This document shows, piece by piece, positions 1 to 8,595 of a stretch of DNA of 43,156 bases. Numbering within the stretch: position 1 is the first letter of the stretch; every line of letters starts with the position of its first letter. A program made the position numbers and the translations under genes. The DNA comes from Isotricha intestinalis (Eukaryota > Ciliophora > Litostomatea > Vestibuliferida > Isotrichidae), in NCBI GenBank assembly GCA_023807065.1, contig JAJJLU010000447.1:1-43156 (forward strand), given 5' to 3'. The notes beneath the pieces are model-generated. The model saw only the letters and a program-made list of their open reading frames with translations. It did no database searches and was not told the DNA's origin.

Positions 1-29
1 TCCCCAATCCCCAATCCCCAATCCCCAAT
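1..29. repeat. Candidate telomere, (CCCCAAT)n C-rich strand
   Basis: The window opens with just over four perfect head-to-tail copies of CCCCAAT; the G-rich strand reads ATTGGGG. The C-rich strand runs 5' to 3' inward from the left edge, which is the orientation expected at a left chromosome end. The unit resembles the ciliate C4A2 telomere with one extra T. Only 29 bp are present, so a trimmed or partly assembled telomere is likely. A simple internal repeat cannot be excluded from one end alone. Confidence 0.7.
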
Positions 30-589
30 ATCACACAATTTCTTTGTTTGTTTAGTTTATAAACCATTTTAATGATTTTTTTAATAAAAAAAGAAAATCT
101 TAAATATTTGTAATTTTTTTATAATTTTTTTTCAAATATATTATATTGTTTCAAGTTCCAACACCAGTTTATCTTTACTAATTAAAGAAGTTATAGAAGA
201 ACATTCATTAAACATATAACTCATAGTATAACATTATTAGTATTAAAATTAAAAAAATTTAAATAAATGAAAGAAGAATAATTATAGAATATGCAACTAA
301 CATTATTAGTATTAAAATTAGATGAATTTAAAGATGTTAAAGAAGAACAATCATAAAATAAGAGAGAATTGTAATTTTTTTTAATATAAACAATTAATAC
401 CTTATAAAAGGAAAGATTTAATATTTTATCTTTTTTTCAATTAATTTTTAAATAATTATATTATTCTTATATTTAATAATTATTTTAATATATCATACAA
501 CTCCAAAGATTATTAAAAATTAAAAAAATAACTTAAATAATCTTAGTATATATAAACTGAAATAAAAAAAATTAGAAAAATAATCAAGA
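30..589. other. AT-rich subtelomere / promoter region
   Basis: No reading frame of useful length is seen between the telomere repeats and the first gene. The stretch is extremely AT-rich and holds the 69-bp degenerate repeat listed separately. The last 100 bp must contain the promoter of the flavin reductase gene, but I see no motif I can name. Confidence 0.6.
229..355. repeat. Subtelomeric tandem repeat, about 69-bp unit, two degenerate copies
   Basis: A 23-bp block beginning TAACATTATTAGTATTAAAA occurs identically at 229-251 and 298-320, a period of 69 bp. The sequence after each block stays similar with substitutions, including an AAAGAAGAA element and a following ATCATA-like element. The region just upstream (about 185-228) has weaker similarity and may be a third, more decayed unit. 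Confidence 0.6.
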
Positions 590-1198
590 ATGCAAAGGTA
601 CACAACATTAATTTTGTTATTATTTTCCATATCAATTGAATTGAAAGTAAATGAAAATAACTTAGAACCACTTTCAAAAAACAAAGAACTTTTATTAAAT
701 CCATTTCAAAGATTTCATAAAGAAACAGCTATAGTAACAGGAGGGACAAAAGATGATTTTAACTCATTAGTAGTAGGATGGGGTCAAATAGGAGTATTAT
801 GGCAGAAACCAGTCATTACAGTTTATGTTAAACCAGAAAGATATACTTGGAAATTTTTAGAAAAAGGAGAATATTTTACAGTAAGTTTTTTAAAAAGAAA
901 ATTTAGAAAAAAATTAGGTTTTATTGGATCAAAATCTGGAAGAGATATAAAAAATAAAGAAAAAGAAGCTGGATTACATATTATTAATAAAGGTCCTGGT
1001 CTTGGAATTATTTTTGAAGAAAGCATTGAGACTTATGTTTGTAAATTAATTTATAAGCATCCTATTAATTATAATATGATGCATAAAGAAATTCAATTAC
1101 TTTATGAGAGTTTGGTTGGAAATGTTAATGAAAATAATATTCCACACAGTGAATATATTGGAGAGATTATTGCTCGTTTTTATGAAAAGGGGAGATAA
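590..1198 (+). CDS. Flavin reductase-like domain protein, bacterial type, with N-terminal leader
   Basis: The 202-residue protein carries a flavin reductase-like (FMN-binding split-barrel) domain from about residue 37 to the end. Recognisable family segments are NPFQRFHKETAIVTGG, FNSLVVGWGQIGVLW, VKPERYTWKFLE, YFTVSFLKRKF, GSKSGRD and a C-terminal YIGEIIARF. These match the NADH:flavin reductase/flavoredoxin type common in anaerobic Clostridia and Bacteroidetes, which pass electrons to or through FMN. Residues 1-20 form a short hydrophobic leader (TLILLLFSI) that the bacterial proteins usually lack, suggesting a signal peptide or membrane insertion. The start is the only ATG upstream of the domain. 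The gene lies about 560 bp from the telomere and is followed by a decayed copy of itself. Lateral acquisition is inferred from family distribution; the base composition is now fully host-like. Confidence 0.82.
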   Translation: MQRYTTLILLLFSISIELKVNENNLEPLSKNKELLLNPFQRFHKETAIVTGGTKDDFNSLVVGWGQIGVLWQKPVITVYVKPERYTWKFLEKGEYFTVSFLKRKFRKKLGFIGSKSGRDIKNKEKEAGLHIINKGPGLGIIFEESIETYVCKLIYKHPINYNMMHKEIQLLYESLVGNVNENNIPHSEYIGEIIARFYEKGR

Positions 1199-1629
1199 AT
1201 TTTTTTTTGAGTTTGTTTTTTAAATGGAATTTGAAATTTTTTTTTTTTTAATTTTGATTATTTCTTGTTTAATTGACTAAAGATGTAATATTTATTTATT
1301 AAAAATTAATTGAAAAAACAATCAACATTCAGTTATATTTTTTATAAATATAAAAAATCATAAAATAGATTAAAATATTCTTTAATATTTTTTAAAAGAA
1401 AAATAAAGTTCAATTTACAACAATAATTTCTTAAATTGTTTTAAACTATAAAATTTATCTCTTCTCTTTATTACTATTAGATATAAAATAAAGTTTTCAA
1501 ATCAAAGATTTAATGTTATTTTAAAAAAACTGATAAATAAGAAAAACAAACATTTAAAAATTATTAAACCAAAACAAAAATTAAAATATAAATTATATAA
1601 ATCTTATCATTATTAATCATCATAACATA

Positions 1630-1990
1630 AAATTAAATTGAAATAGAAAAACTATAAAAACTTTCAAAAAAAGAATTTTTAATTAACTCATATAAAATAT
1701 TTATTAAAGTCCATAATAATTGAAGGAACAAAAAATAATTATAACTCAATTAAATTGGATTAATTTTGATATATTATATTAAAAGGTAATAATAATATTT
1801 TATATTAAATCAAACAGATAATATTTGTAATTTTTAAAAGGAGAATCTTTTATAATTAGTTTTTTTAAAAGAAAATAAATAATTAATTTTTAATAACTCA
1901 AAATATAAAGAAAAAGAAAATAGATTGCATATTATTAATAAAAAATTGAATTATTTTTGAATAAAGCATTGAAACTTAATTTATAAATCA
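1630..1990 (+). pseudogene. Decayed tandem copy of the flavin reductase gene
   Basis: The nucleotide sequence can be followed collinearly against the intact gene at about 645-1070. Paired anchors are TAATTTTTAAAAGGAGAAT against AAATTTTTAGAAAAAGGAGAAT, GCATATTATTAATAA against ACATATTATTAATAA, and ATAAAGCATTGAAACTT against GAAAGCATTGAGACTT. Many substitutions, small indels and in-frame stops destroy the frame. The end of the gene appears deleted, because the match skips part of the segment around 1035-1055. This is a dead duplicate in the same orientation, about 430 bp downstream of the live gene. Confidence 0.8.
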
Positions 1991-1991
1991 A

Positions 1992-2260
1992 CTTTTTTCC
2001 ATATTACCTTTCTCATCTTTTCTTTCAATATCAAAAATATCATTAATAGCATTATCTAAATTATTATTATTTCTAACAACTTAAACTTTCAAAGTATCTT
2101 CTTGAATAATTTCTCCTTTTCTTTCTTTATCAAACACTTAAAATAATTTAAATGGTATCTTTTTTAGTCATCTCTTTTAATTAATTGAACATCTTTTATA
2201 TATTTTCTCATATTCACCATATGCAATAAATCCATCTAAATTGGTATCAATATTAATTTA
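1992..2260 (-). pseudogene. Decayed EF-hand (centrin/calmodulin-like) gene remnant
   Basis: Reading the minus strand gives DTNLDGFIAYGEYEKIYK, a good EF-hand loop and exiting helix. Then come a frame change and PFKLF*VFDKERKGEI, a second EF-hand-like loop, and a degenerate segment DNAINDIFDIERKDEKG. Stops lie between and within these pieces, in at least two frames. The order and spacing suggest a calmodulin/centrin-type protein that has lost function. Lysine-rich fragments continue upstream to about 2565 but are too broken to assign. The remnant abuts the end of the flavin reductase pseudogene. Confidence 0.55.
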
Positions 2261-3376
2261 ATTTCATTTTTATTCAAAGATTTTGTTAATTTTTAAATAT
2301 TTTTCTTAATTCTTTTTTTCTAAATTTTTCAGATTTTAACTTTTTTCCTTTTCTTCTTGAATTTTATGAATTATTATATTTTGATTTTCATTTTGTTGTT
2401 CTTCATTTTACTTTTTATTTCATATCCTTAAAATATCTTTTTTCCATTTACTATATATTTTCTTTTTTTTATTCTAATATTTTAGATTTAAAATTATTTT
2501 TTGTGTGTTTCATTTGTCTTGATTTTCCTTTTTTCATTTATTTCTTTTATATATTTTTTCATGTTTAGAATACGAAATTGATAAATTTTTCTAAGAGTTT
2601 TAATTATTTTAATAAAGGGGAAGATTATATTTATAAATCGTTAATTGGATGAAATAGTATTAAATATGATTAATGATATGAAAAATTATTATGATAGAAA
2701 TTTTACTAATGAAATTTGCATCAATTATTTTTTTCATTTCCATTACACTTGTATAAATGATGAATTATTTTTTGAAATTAATTTGATGATTTTATTTTTA
2801 CTTTTTTTGATTTTATTTATTTTTAATAGATATCTTTTTATTATTTCAAACATTATTATCTTATTGATTTATCATTTTATGTTTAATTCAATTTCATTTT
2901 CTTTTTTTCATTTTTGAATAAAAGAATGATTTAAAATTTAATAACAAATATCATTTCTTGGATTAAATTGGTCTTTAAATTTTTTATTTAATTAAATTAA
3001 ATTTTGGATTATAAAAATAAAAAGTCATAATATTCTTTTTTTGAAATTCCAAAAAAAACAAAAAAATTTTAAATATTAAGAATTAATTATTTAAAATTTA
3101 ATTCTCTTGAGCACAAAAAATAGAGGATATTTTTTTAAACCTTTTTTCTTAATCTACATTTAATTAAGTAAAATATTTTTAAAATAAGAATTTTCTTCAT
3201 AATTAATAATAATAATTTCAAAAAATATTTATATATTTATTCACTAAAAATAATTTCTTAAAATTTAAATTTGAAAAAACAAGAAAAAAACAAATAAATA
3301 CATTTAATCTATATAGAAAAAAACTTAATTAAAAAGAAATAAATTATAAATTTAATATAAAAATATATTATTTATT
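2261..3376. other. AT-rich stretch without a supported gene
   Basis: The part to about 2565 may be the upstream continuation of the EF-hand remnant. A 90-codon open frame at 2645-2917 encodes a low-complexity Phe/Ile/Leu-rich string with no domain, and I do not call it. From 2930 to 3376 I see only long A and T runs. The 3' flank of the next, minus-strand gene lies here. Confidence 0.55.
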
Positions 3377-4516
3377 TTATGAAGTAACAATTTCATTATT
3401 ATAAGTAGTTAAAATCCATTTTTCAATTTCATCTTTCCATTTCATTCTTAAAGAATTATTTTCAGCTGAAAAAGTATGTTTAGTTTTTCCAATAACTAAT
3501 TCAAAACATAATTCTTTTTTATCATTATATAAATGAATTTCAGCTAATAATGGATTAATAATTTCAATTGGTTTTCCTTGAGGTTCATCCATAACTATTA
3601 AACCAATATCACATAAAGCAACAAATCTTTTATTAAAAGTAGTTTGTAAAAATTGTTCATATTTTTTTTTTAAATAACCAGATAAAATGGCATTTCCATA
3701 AAAAGGAGTCGTTGAATAATTTTTTTTTTTTTTTTTATCATAATTTTTATTATTATTTCCATTTACATTAATTGCATAATTATTTCCTCTTTCTATTGCA
3801 TTCATTGTCTTAAAAAAGTTTATAAATTCAAAAACTCTAAAAATTTCAAAGATAAGTATTTCTCCTGTGTCAAATATTAAAGATATTATATTATTATCTG
3901 TTGAAGCATTTATTATTTTTAATAATATTATTGATATTGAAAAACACTTTTTAAAAGTATTTTTATTTAAAAGATATAAAAATGTTTGTGTAATAAATAA
4001 TATACAATCAGTTTCATCATTTTCTGGATCAATATATTTTATCATCTCAGAAAAAACAAAACCATCATTTGGATTATAATATTCATCTTCTAAATTCCGA
4101 ATTATTATTTCTTCTTTTTTTAAACCTAGAAAATCAAAATTTAATTTTTTAAAATTTTTTTTCGGTTTAGAATCTTTTCTATATGAATATTTAATAAATA
4201 TTGGTGATATATTTTGTTTGATTAGAATATTATTATTATTTTTATTATTAATATTATTATTATTATTTTCATCATCACCTTTTAATAAATTACCCAATAA
4301 ATTTGATTTTCCTAATTTTTCAATTTCTAAATCTCTTTTTAATTGTTCATTATTTTCAATAAGATTATCATTTTGTAATTTTAATGTTGAAAAAGAAACT
4401 TTTAAATCAGTTATTTCTTTTTCATATTTTTCTTGTAATTTTTCATAATTTTCAATTTGGTTTTTTAAACCTTTATTTATTTCTTCTTGATTACAATAAT
4501 TATCTCTTTCTATCAT
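3377..4516 (-). CDS. Coiled-coil / TH1-like / PH-domain protein, downstream half of a frameshifted gene
   Basis: This 379-residue frame starts with coiled coil (about 1-75), then a poly-Asn linker (82-100). A segment at about 115-245 resembles the membrane-binding TH1/PH-like tail of class I myosins (ILFITQTFLYLLNK, then a beta-rich stretch). A C-terminal PH-like domain occupies about 270-372 (LSGYLKKKYEQF, KRFVALCDIGLIV, FELVIGKTKHTFSAEN, MKWKDEIEKWI), ending on the helix with the conserved Trp. Its ATG lies only 8 bp past the stop of the upstream frame, and its frame stays open upstream of that ATG to the A8 run at 4549-4556. It is therefore very probably the C-terminal half of one gene with 4525-5856. 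Expected role: a phosphoinositide- or membrane-binding cytoskeletal adaptor (inference). The first visible ATG is probably not a real start. Confidence 0.6.
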   Translation of the reverse strand: MIERDNYCNQEEINKGLKNQIENYEKLQEKYEKEITDLKVSFSTLKLQNDNLIENNEQLKRDLEIEKLGKSNLLGNLLKGDDENNNNNINNKNNNNILIKQNISPIFIKYSYRKDSKPKKNFKKLNFDFLGLKKEEIIIRNLEDEYYNPNDGFVFSEMIKYIDPENDETDCILFITQTFLYLLNKNTFKKCFSISIILLKIINASTDNNIISLIFDTGEILIFEIFRVFEFINFFKTMNAIERGNNYAINVNGNNNKNYDKKKKKNYSTTPFYGNAILSGYLKKKYEQFLQTTFNKRFVALCDIGLIVMDEPQGKPIEIINPLLAEIHLYNDKKELCFELVIGKTKHTFSAENNSLRMKWKDEIEKWILTTYNNEIVTS

Positions 4517-4524
4517 ATATGATG

Positions 4525-5856
4525 TTAATGATTCTTGATTGAAATTAATTTTTTTTGTTCTTCTGTTAAATTTTCATTATTTTTCTTATCAATTTCTTTC
4601 TTTTTTTCTTTTTCTTGTTGTTCTTTTAAAATTTTGCTATTAAATTCACTTAATAAATTTGTATAATGATTATTTAAAATTTCTTTTTCTTTTTCTAAAA
4701 CATTATACTTTGATTCTAATTCATTTTTATTTTTTTCCAGTAATGCTATTTTATTTTCTGATAACATATTATTTTTTTTTTCTTCTAATAATTCTTTTTT
4801 TAAATTTATTATTTCATTCTGTAAATTTTCATTTTGGTTTTTAATATCATTTAATTCATCATATACAACTTGTAAATTTTCTTTTGAGCATTTATCCATT
4901 TCTTCTTTTATATTTTTATATTTATTTTCTAAAGAGTTATTTTCTTCTTTAAGCATATTAATATAAGTTTCAATTCTATAATTATAATATTCAAATTTTT
5001 GTTTCTGTTCATTATATATTCTTTGAATTTCATATAAATAAACTTGAATACCATTTATTATTGAATTAAAGTATTTTGAAAAATATTCAATTTTTATTTT
5101 GTCATTTTCATTTTCAGCTTGAATTAAATTTTGTTTTATAACAATTATAGATTCAATTAATTTCATTATTAAATTTGAAAAATCAATTATATAATTTAAA
5201 TTATCTAATTCAGGTTCATTTAATTCCTCATCTGTAAAAGTTTTAATATTTTGAGCATTTTCTATTAATTTATGATTTAAATTTTTTTGAAATTCTTCCA
5301 TTAAATTAAAATACAAATCTTTCTTAATTTCTGTCACTTTTTCTTTAGTAATAATTTCAAATGATTCAACAATTTGATTTAATTTTATATTTAAAAAAGG
5401 ATAATCATTCAAATATTTTTCAATTTCATAAAAATAAATTGATTTATTGTCATTATATTGAATAACAGATAACAATTTATATAATTCAAAAAATAATTCT
5501 TCATCAATTTGATTAATATTATTTGTATATGAAAGTTTAATAGGATTATTAAAAAATTGTTTAACTGAATTTTCTAAAGACTTTTCTGGTTGAAATATAT
5601 TTTTTCCATTAGAATGAATAAAATCAGTTAAATTTTTAATAACTGTAACTTTTTGTAATTTATTTTCTTTTACTCCTATTGAAAGTGTACTCCAAAGAAC
5701 TTCTTTTTCATTATCAGAATTCCATATATTTAAATCTATATAATCTAAAAATTCAGATAATTTATCTTTTGTCAAATAATTATTTTCTAAAAAATAATCA
5801 GAAATTTTTGGTATGATAGATTTAATTATTTTTTCTTCTTTTTCTTTTTGTTCCAT
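4525..5856 (-). CDS. Coiled-coil protein, upstream half of the same frameshifted gene
   Basis: The 443-residue frame has a mostly helical N-terminal region (about 1-270) and a long Glu/Lys/Asn-rich coiled coil (about 280-440) running straight into the coiled coil at the start of 3377-4516. The stop falls just after an A8 run (T8 on the plus strand, 4549-4556). One extra A there would put both frames together as one protein of about 825 residues. In the coding frame the run forms A_AAA_AAA, a classic slippery heptamer for -1 frameshifting, so a programmed event is possible. A homopolymer error or a real mutation is simpler. No GT..AG intron fits the gap. The N-terminal part matches no family I recognise. 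The gene diverges from the one at 5939. Confidence 0.6.
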   Translation of the reverse strand: MEQKEKEEKIIKSIIPKISDYFLENNYLTKDKLSEFLDYIDLNIWNSDNEKEVLWSTLSIGVKENKLQKVTVIKNLTDFIHSNGKNIFQPEKSLENSVKQFFNNPIKLSYTNNINQIDEELFFELYKLLSVIQYNDNKSIYFYEIEKYLNDYPFLNIKLNQIVESFEIITKEKVTEIKKDLYFNLMEEFQKNLNHKLIENAQNIKTFTDEELNEPELDNLNYIIDFSNLIMKLIESIIVIKQNLIQAENENDKIKIEYFSKYFNSIINGIQVYLYEIQRIYNEQKQKFEYYNYRIETYINMLKEENNSLENKYKNIKEEMDKCSKENLQVVYDELNDIKNQNENLQNEIINLKKELLEEKKNNMLSENKIALLEKNKNELESKYNVLEKEKEILNNHYTNLLSEFNSKILKEQQEKEKKKEIDKKNNENLTEEQKKLISIKNH

Positions 5857-5938
5857 TTAAATAATCACAAAAAAATAATATGAATTCATAATTCGATTAA
5901 TTTTATTAAAAGAAACTAAAAAATTAATTCATTTGAAA

Positions 5939-8239
5939 ATGGAGGAATTTTCAAGAAATAGAACAATTTCTTCAACAGGAAGAAGAATACAAACAAAATA
6001 TTTTCCTTTTGATTCTTATGAAGAAAATCATGAAAATGAAGAATTAAATTTCGAAATAGAAAATAATTTAAATAATAATAAATTAGAAGAAAAAGATAAA
6101 TTATTAAAAGAACTTAAAGAAAAATTAGAACATGAAAAAAATGAAAAATATAAAATGGAATTAGAAATAATAAATCTTAAAAAAAAGCAATTTGAAAATG
6201 TGTTAAATCAAGATTCTAAAAAACTTAAAAATTTTTTAGAAAAAAGTGAAATAAAAAATAAATGGTTTAAATTTGCAAAAAATGATATAACTGAAAATTT
6301 TCTTGATTTTTCACCATTACAAACTTTTCATTTAATTTCTGAATTATTCCTTTTATGTTCAGATTTACTTCAAAAATTATTAAAAGAAAAGTTATCTGAT
6401 GTATTAAAATTTTTAAATATTCCAAATACTGATTATCATTTAAAAAATATTAAACAAGATTTAAAATATTTAATAATGACAAATATAGAAAATATAATTT
6501 TTAATAAAGAAGAAAGTGAAAAATTTCTTTTGAATTTTAAAAATATTTATTTTGAAAATTGTTTAAAATTTATTAAAAATAAAGAAGGTGAATTTGAAGA
6601 TTTTATAAATGATAATTCATTTAAAAGTATGTTAGATGGAGTAAAAAATATTATATTATTTGGAATGTTTAATGAGCCAATCTTACATTTTGAAATTGAA
6701 AAAGATTATTCAAAAAGAAAAATAGAAGAAATTGTAATTCAAAATAATAGAGAAAAATTTATTATTGTGAATGACCCAGGTTCTAATAATTTTACTTCTA
6801 TATTATTATTAAATCCTCCAGTTACAATTTCAGGAAATGAAATTTCAGATTTATCAGATTTAAAAAAAATTATAATTAGATATGATAAAAATGATACTTT
6901 AGATGATTTTAGTAAAAGTGAAACTGATGTTGTTTCAAATAAAAATAATGATTCTAAAGATTCTTCAAATTTTATTAATAATATTAATAAACCTAATTCA
7001 CAATCTTCTGTTGAATTAATTAAAAATAAAGATATTGATCAAATTCCTAAATATGAAACTAATACAGGAACTAAATTATTTGATATAAATAAATTTAAAA
7101 ATCCTACAAATTTCTCTTATAAAAATGCTTTTGGTTATGATATACTTCCAAATTCAATTACTTCAAGATTAGAAAATAAAAAAAAATTTAAAAATAAACA
7201 AAATAAATGTAAATTAAAAGAATTTAGTGGAGAACATGAACATTTACAAACTGATATAAAAGAATTTACAAATGATAATATATTTTTTAATCCTTTAAAT
7301 ATTTCTCATAATAAGGAAAAAATAAAAAGGATTCATAATAAATTTGAATATGATAAGATATTTTCATCACATAATAAAAATATAATATCAAATAAAAATT
7401 TAGAAAATACAAAACATATATATAATAGTAAAAAAATATTAACAAAGAAAAAATCAACAATTAATATGAATTTAAAAAGAGAAAAATTAATTTGTACTAA
7501 AAGAGTTTCTTCTAATAATCCAAAAAAATTTATAACTAAAAAATCAAAAGATAAAAAAAATATTAATCCAGGAACTACAAGACCAGCTCAAACAACTAAA
7601 AAATTTTTTAATACAAATGTTTTTGATAATCTATATTCTTCAGAAACAATTCTTTCTTCTCCAGGAAAAGATATTTCAATTATAAAAAAAATAAAAGAGA
7701 ATAAAAGTAAATTAAATGAATATTATAGAATTGATTCTGAAAATTCAATAAATCAAAAAACTGAATGTCACATTCAAAATGTGAATATAAATTTAATAAA
7801 TATTAATCAAACTAATAGAGTTATTACTCAAAAGCCTAAAAAAGATAGAAAAAGTTTAAAAAATGATATTTTTATTCCTACTCAATATTTTGATTTAAAT
7901 GAAGTTGAAGAAGTTTCAAATTATATTAAAGATGGTATTAATAAAAATAAAACTTTAATTGTTAGAGTTAAAAAAGGAAAAAATAATTGTAATGAAAAAG
8001 AAATTATGATTAGTACAGGTTTAGGTCAAAATGAAGATACTTTAACTGATAATTCAAATCAATATTTAATTAAAAATCCAGAATCTAATTTAATAAATAG
8101 TAAAAATAAACATTCGTTACTTAAATTAAATAAAGGGAATATTCAGGATAATATAAGAATGGAAAGTCCTTCTTCTTTTTCTAAGAATAGTTATTTAATT
8201 AATAAAAAGAATAATAATATTACTGATGATGTAAATTAA
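5939..8239 (+). CDS. Unknown 766-residue Lys/Asn-rich protein with N-terminal coiled coil
   Basis: I place the start at the ATG at 5939; the frame can be extended two codons upstream only by using TTG. Residues 1-30 are basic and Ser/Thr-rich, and about 45-105 form a charged coiled coil. Residues 110-320 look folded, with helices and then beta-like strands (KFIIVNDPGSNNF, LLLNPPVTISG). The remaining 440 residues are low-complexity, rich in Asn, Lys and Ser, and basic (for example TKKSKDKKNINPGTTRP), as expected for a disordered tail. No enzyme motif, membrane segment or named domain is visible. It shares an 82-bp upstream region with the divergent coiled-coil/PH gene, so the two may be co-regulated. 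I cannot assign a function. Confidence 0.75.
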   Translation: MEEFSRNRTISSTGRRIQTKYFPFDSYEENHENEELNFEIENNLNNNKLEEKDKLLKELKEKLEHEKNEKYKMELEIINLKKKQFENVLNQDSKKLKNFLEKSEIKNKWFKFAKNDITENFLDFSPLQTFHLISELFLLCSDLLQKLLKEKLSDVLKFLNIPNTDYHLKNIKQDLKYLIMTNIENIIFNKEESEKFLLNFKNIYFENCLKFIKNKEGEFEDFINDNSFKSMLDGVKNIILFGMFNEPILHFEIEKDYSKRKIEEIVIQNNREKFIIVNDPGSNNFTSILLLNPPVTISGNEISDLSDLKKIIIRYDKNDTLDDFSKSETDVVSNKNNDSKDSSNFINNINKPNSQSSVELIKNKDIDQIPKYETNTGTKLFDINKFKNPTNFSYKNAFGYDILPNSITSRLENKKKFKNKQNKCKLKEFSGEHEHLQTDIKEFTNDNIFFNPLNISHNKEKIKRIHNKFEYDKIFSSHNKNIISNKNLENTKHIYNSKKILTKKKSTINMNLKREKLICTKRVSSNNPKKFITKKSKDKKNINPGTTRPAQTTKKFFNTNVFDNLYSSETILSSPGKDISIIKKIKENKSKLNEYYRIDSENSINQKTECHIQNVNINLININQTNRVITQKPKKDRKSLKNDIFIPTQYFDLNEVEEVSNYIKDGINKNKTLIVRVKKGKNNCNEKEIMISTGLGQNEDTLTDNSNQYLIKNPESNLINSKNKHSLLKLNKGNIQDNIRMESPSSFSKNSYLINKKNNNITDDVN

Positions 8240-8595
8240 AATATCACTTAAAGTAGAGTTTATATGATTCTTAATTTATGATGAATTTCTTTATTATTTT
8301 TTGATATTTAAAATAAGATTAATTATGCTTATCTATTTTAAATTATATATTTTTTTTTCTATTTGTGAAAATAAATTTTTAAATAATTTGAAAATCAATT
8401 AATTAAATATTATTAAAATATTAAAAATTTAAAAATAAATTATTAAATTTTTCAAATAATATTACTGATATTTTTTCTTAGAAAGAAATTTTAAAAAAAA
8501 GAATTATAAATCTCTAACTTTTAACAGAATGGAAATAAAATATTAAAAAATAATTATTTTTTTTAATTTTTAAAAATTATTTTTTTCAGTAAAAA
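8240..8595. other. Intergenic AT-rich spacer
   Basis: A 356-bp gap between two plus-strand genes. It holds only A/T runs and no frame, hairpin or GC-richer island that I can support. It must contain the 3' end signals of the gene at 5939 and the promoter of the Kelch-EGF gene. Confidence 0.6.

Noticed and set aside
2645..2917. 90-codon open frame on the plus strand
   Set aside because: Low-complexity Phe/Ile/Leu string with no domain and an isolated position among relics; expected by chance in T-rich DNA.
4514..4560. Intron joining the two coiled-coil/PH frames
   Set aside because: No GT..AG pair in the gap restores the frame; a single-base change at the A8 run does.
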